Assembly: GCF_001429505.1 (NCBI RefSeq)
Contig: NZ_LMJW01000023.1
Location: forward strand, 117,580-162,405
Length of the DNA: 44,826 bases
Source of the DNA: Allobosea sp. Root483D1
Lineage (GTDB): Bacteria; Pseudomonadota; Alphaproteobacteria; Rhizobiales; Beijerinckiaceae
Direction: 5' to 3'
Positions 43,193-44,826 of this stretch are shown here, piece by piece (positions within the stretch are counted from its first letter, which is position 1; the number at the start of each line of letters is the position of its first letter). Position numbers and translations under genes: made by a program. Under the pieces are notes generated by a model. It was not told the DNA's origin and searched no databases. It was given only the letters and a program-made list of their open reading frames with translations.

Positions 43193-43379
43193 ATGAGCGC
43201 CCTTTCAGGCAAGAGCATCCTCATTCTCGCAACCAACGGCTTCGAGCAATCCGAACTCGAGGTGACACAGGCCAAGTTGAAGGAGGCTGGCGCCACCGTG
43301 CATGTCGCCTCGCCAGAGAGCGGCGAGATAAAGGCTGGACAAGAAAGACTGGGGTCGCGCGGTAAACGTGGACATGGCA
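43193..43379 (+). pseudogene. PfpI/DJ-1 protease family remnant, truncated and frameshifted
   Basis: The start is typical of PfpI-type proteins: SGKSILILATNGFEQSELEV, then KLKEAGATVHVASPESGEIK. At about 43334 two bases are missing, and the natural continuation WDKKDWGRAVNVDMA is in another frame. Beyond about 43380 the homology ends, so the rest of the protein, including the catalytic cysteine region, is gone. AGGAGAG lies before the ATG. The downstream stretch (APQPIAAAMLEGLSFGKF) is of unknown origin. Confidence 0.7.
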
Positions 43380-43485
43380 CGCGACGCTCCGCAGCCAATC
43401 GCTGCTGCCATGCTCGAAGGGCTTTCTTTCGGGAAATTCAGTCCCATCTCTTCAGCAGCACCGGCATTGAAGGATCTGAACGCGC

Positions 43486-43734
43486 ATGACGTGCGATTGC
43501 GAACGGCTGGCTGAAGCACTCTATCGAGAGATCGAAAAGCAGCTTCCGGAGCGCTTTTGCGACCGCGCCCTCGACAATCGAGACCTCCATTCGGTCTTGA
43601 TCGATGGCCAGTTGGATCTCGTGAAAATCGCGGCCTCACTGGCGACTCGGTTTTGCGTCCTGGCGGACGATCTGGAAACGGTCGTTGCTGAAGCGCCGCG
43701 CCATGCGGTTCGCCACCAATTCGAAAGAGCCTAG
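43486..43734 (+). CDS. Hypothetical protein
   Basis: An 82-residue acidic protein (CERLAEALYREIEKQLPERF, LDLVKIAASLATRFCVLADD) with balanced composition and good codon use. No recognised family, signal peptide or membrane segment. It begins within the region after the PfpI remnant and has no clear ribosome site. Could be a real small protein or the tail of a remodelled gene. Confidence 0.45.
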   Translation: MTCDCERLAEALYREIEKQLPERFCDRALDNRDLHSVLIDGQLDLVKIAASLATRFCVLADDLETVVAEAPRHAVRHQFERA

Positions 43735-43803
43735 CTGTTCCGACGTTTGCCTGACGTTCTTGGCGCGCCTGGCTCGGCCTTCGATATTCAGACGATGCAG
43801 ATG

Positions 43804-43950
43804 TTAGCCTATCACGCCCGCGATAAGCGCGGGCAACGGGAGCCGAGCGGCCAGAGTCAAAGGCACAACCATCCGCTCGTGAATATTACCACGCTCAGCA
43901 TCACCTGCAATCCAAGAGCCGGCTAGGCCTGCAAGACTTGCTCTGATCAT
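43804..43950 (-). CDS. Small hypothetical protein with hydrophobic C terminus
   Basis: 48 residues from ATG 43950 (IRASLAGLAGSWIAGDAERG ... LPLPALIAGVIG). GAGAGGAC lies before the start. The C-terminal stretch is hydrophobic but short for a membrane segment. Its last codons include a GC-rich hairpin (GCCCGCG ... CGCGGGC near 43811-43832). Unrecognised; low certainty. Confidence 0.3.
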   Translation of the reverse strand: MIRASLAGLAGSWIAGDAERGNIHERMVVPLTLAARLPLPALIAGVIG

Positions 43951-44106
43951 CTGTCCTCTCTTTCCAACACACTCCGAAAGCCGCATTGGCGGCGCACTAT
44001 CTGAACGCCGGAGAGGCACTCCAGGATTCGCGCGAAATCGGTCCGATCAATCAGGAACCTGACGAGTTGGGGCGCGTTGGTCGGCGTGCCAACCGAAAGG
44101 GTCGAA

Positions 44107-44643
44107 ATGCTCTCGTTCTCGCGCGTCATCGTCTTTGGTTCGGTTCTGCTGCTGGCGGCCTGCAATTCGAGCCAGCCAAGCGGAAACGCGAGCGTTCCAG
44201 AGCCTGCAAAGCAGGTTGAGCTGAGCCGGTACAAAGGGCGATGGTACGAACAGGCGCGCTACGAGGCGAGTTTCCAAAGAAACTGCGAAGCAGTCACAGC
44301 GGACTATTCGGTCAGACCCGACGGCACTGTCGCGGTGGTGAATTCGTGCCGAGAGGGGTCGGCTGCCGGCCCTTTGCGCACGGCCGAAGCGACAGCCCGG
44401 GTCGTTGAGGGATCACAAGGCACGAAGCTGAAGGTTAGCTTTTTCGGACCATTCGAAGGGGATTATTGGGTTCTCGATCGAGCGCGTGATTATTCATGGT
44501 CGATCGTTGGTGAGCCTTCGGGGCGTTACCTTTGGATTCTGGCCCGATCATCCCGCCTCAGCGAGCGTGACTATGCCCGTCTTGTCGCTCGGGCTCAGTC
44601 GCTGGGATACAGGACGGATATGCTGCGACGCACGGCGCAGTAG
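44107..44643 (+). CDS. blc: Lipocalin family lipoprotein (Blc-like)
   Basis: A 178-residue outer-membrane-type lipoprotein. The leader SFSRVIVFGSVLLLAACNSS contains the lipobox LAAC. The lipocalin motif GRWYEQARYEASFQRNCEAV follows at about residue 45, then TADYSVRPDGTVAVVNSC and the second motif region KVSFFGPFEGDYWVLDRARD. ATG 44107 is preferred to GTG 44077, since the leader begins there. Bacterial lipocalins bind lipids and are linked to membrane stress. No repeat or terminator was found in 44644-44735. Confidence 0.9.
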   Translation: MLSFSRVIVFGSVLLLAACNSSQPSGNASVPEPAKQVELSRYKGRWYEQARYEASFQRNCEAVTADYSVRPDGTVAVVNSCREGSAAGPLRTAEATARVVEGSQGTKLKVSFFGPFEGDYWVLDRARDYSWSIVGEPSGRYLWILARSSRLSERDYARLVARAQSLGYRTDMLRRTAQ

Positions 44644-44735
44644 AGGGGGCTCGGGTCAGCTACCCGTTGCGCCAGACGGCACTGTCACACTGGCGCTTGC
44701 GAGAATGGCGCGGCGATTTCGAGCCTGATGGCGTC

Positions 44736-44826
44736 TCAGAGCACGCCCAAGATCCGAAGCCCCATCGCCAGTGACACGATCCAAACCGCCGCAATGATCG
44801 GCGCGGTTCCGCAGAGTGCTCGCCGC
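44736..44826 (-). CDS. C-terminal end of a membrane protein, partial
   Basis: The frame entering from the right edge ends IIAAVWIVSLAMGLRILGVL and stop at 44736. One hydrophobic segment is visible, so it is the end of a small or multi-pass membrane protein on the minus strand. Family not identifiable from 29 residues. Confidence 0.5.
   Translation of the reverse strand, partial: RRALCGTAPIIAAVWIVSLAMGLRILGVL

Noticed and set aside
43804..43840. GC hairpin near 43811-43832 as a terminator for the genes on either side
   Set aside because: It has no T run and may be coding for the end of a small frame; support is too weak to list separately.

Overview
The window is GC-rich chromosomal DNA with densely packed genes. 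Gene content (liv-type ABC operon with hyuBA, Usg and DUF982 proteins, groESL with a CIRCE-like element, CSS-EAL protein, a PATR-type autotransporter, MHS-type MFS) points to an alphaproteobacterium of the Hyphomicrobiales (Rhizobiales). A Bosea-like genus is my guess from overall similarity, not a proven assignment.

Layout. 1-4047 (minus) is most of a giant autotransporter adhesin whose C-terminal barrel lies off the left edge; a two-HTH regulator is divergent from it. 5193-8535 is a LysR regulator divergent from a solitary amino-acid-type binding protein and a threonine-synthase-like PLP enzyme. 8758-10862 is a translationally coupled pair of amide-bond ligases (RimK-like ATP-grasp plus GCS2/carboxylate-amine ligase). 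11104-21762 is an IclR regulator divergent from a long operon: livJHMGF transporter, HemL-like aminotransferase, and hydantoinase/oxoprolinase subunits B and A, with a clear promoter and an inverted repeat that looks like the IclR operator. 22072-24928 is a GntR/FCD regulator divergent from a flavin-reductase-like protein and an MHS-family MFS transporter. 25250-26824 is a periplasm-sensing CSS-EAL phosphodiesterase. 27808-32408 is a chaperone block (htpG, groEL, groES). usg and a DUF982 gene follow. 33.5-34.9 kb is a graveyard: a truncated, frameshifted intradiol dioxygenase and a tyrosine recombinase broken by two frameshifts. 35056-38166 is a coupled operon (membrane-anchored DJ-1/PfpI protein, FAD monooxygenase, Lon-N-domain protein) divergent from a GlxA-type regulator followed by an Imm11-like protein. 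39.8-43.7 kb holds small stress-type genes and several broken or mosaic genes. The window ends with a lipocalin lipoprotein and the end of a membrane protein.

The most unexpected signal is a dispersed intergenic repeat of about 48 nt. Seven copies share a rigid architecture: a GTCCG box, a second GTCCG-like box exactly 25 nt later, then four variable bases and TGGCGC. The copies sit at the edges of the functional modules (5.15, 8.62, 11.04, 22.0, 25.0, 27.7 and 34.9 kb), mostly between the ends of converging genes. A second notable candidate is the set of solitary binding protein, PLP enzyme and two peptide-type ligases at 6.2-10.9 kb, which looks like a small unassigned amino-acid-conjugate pathway.
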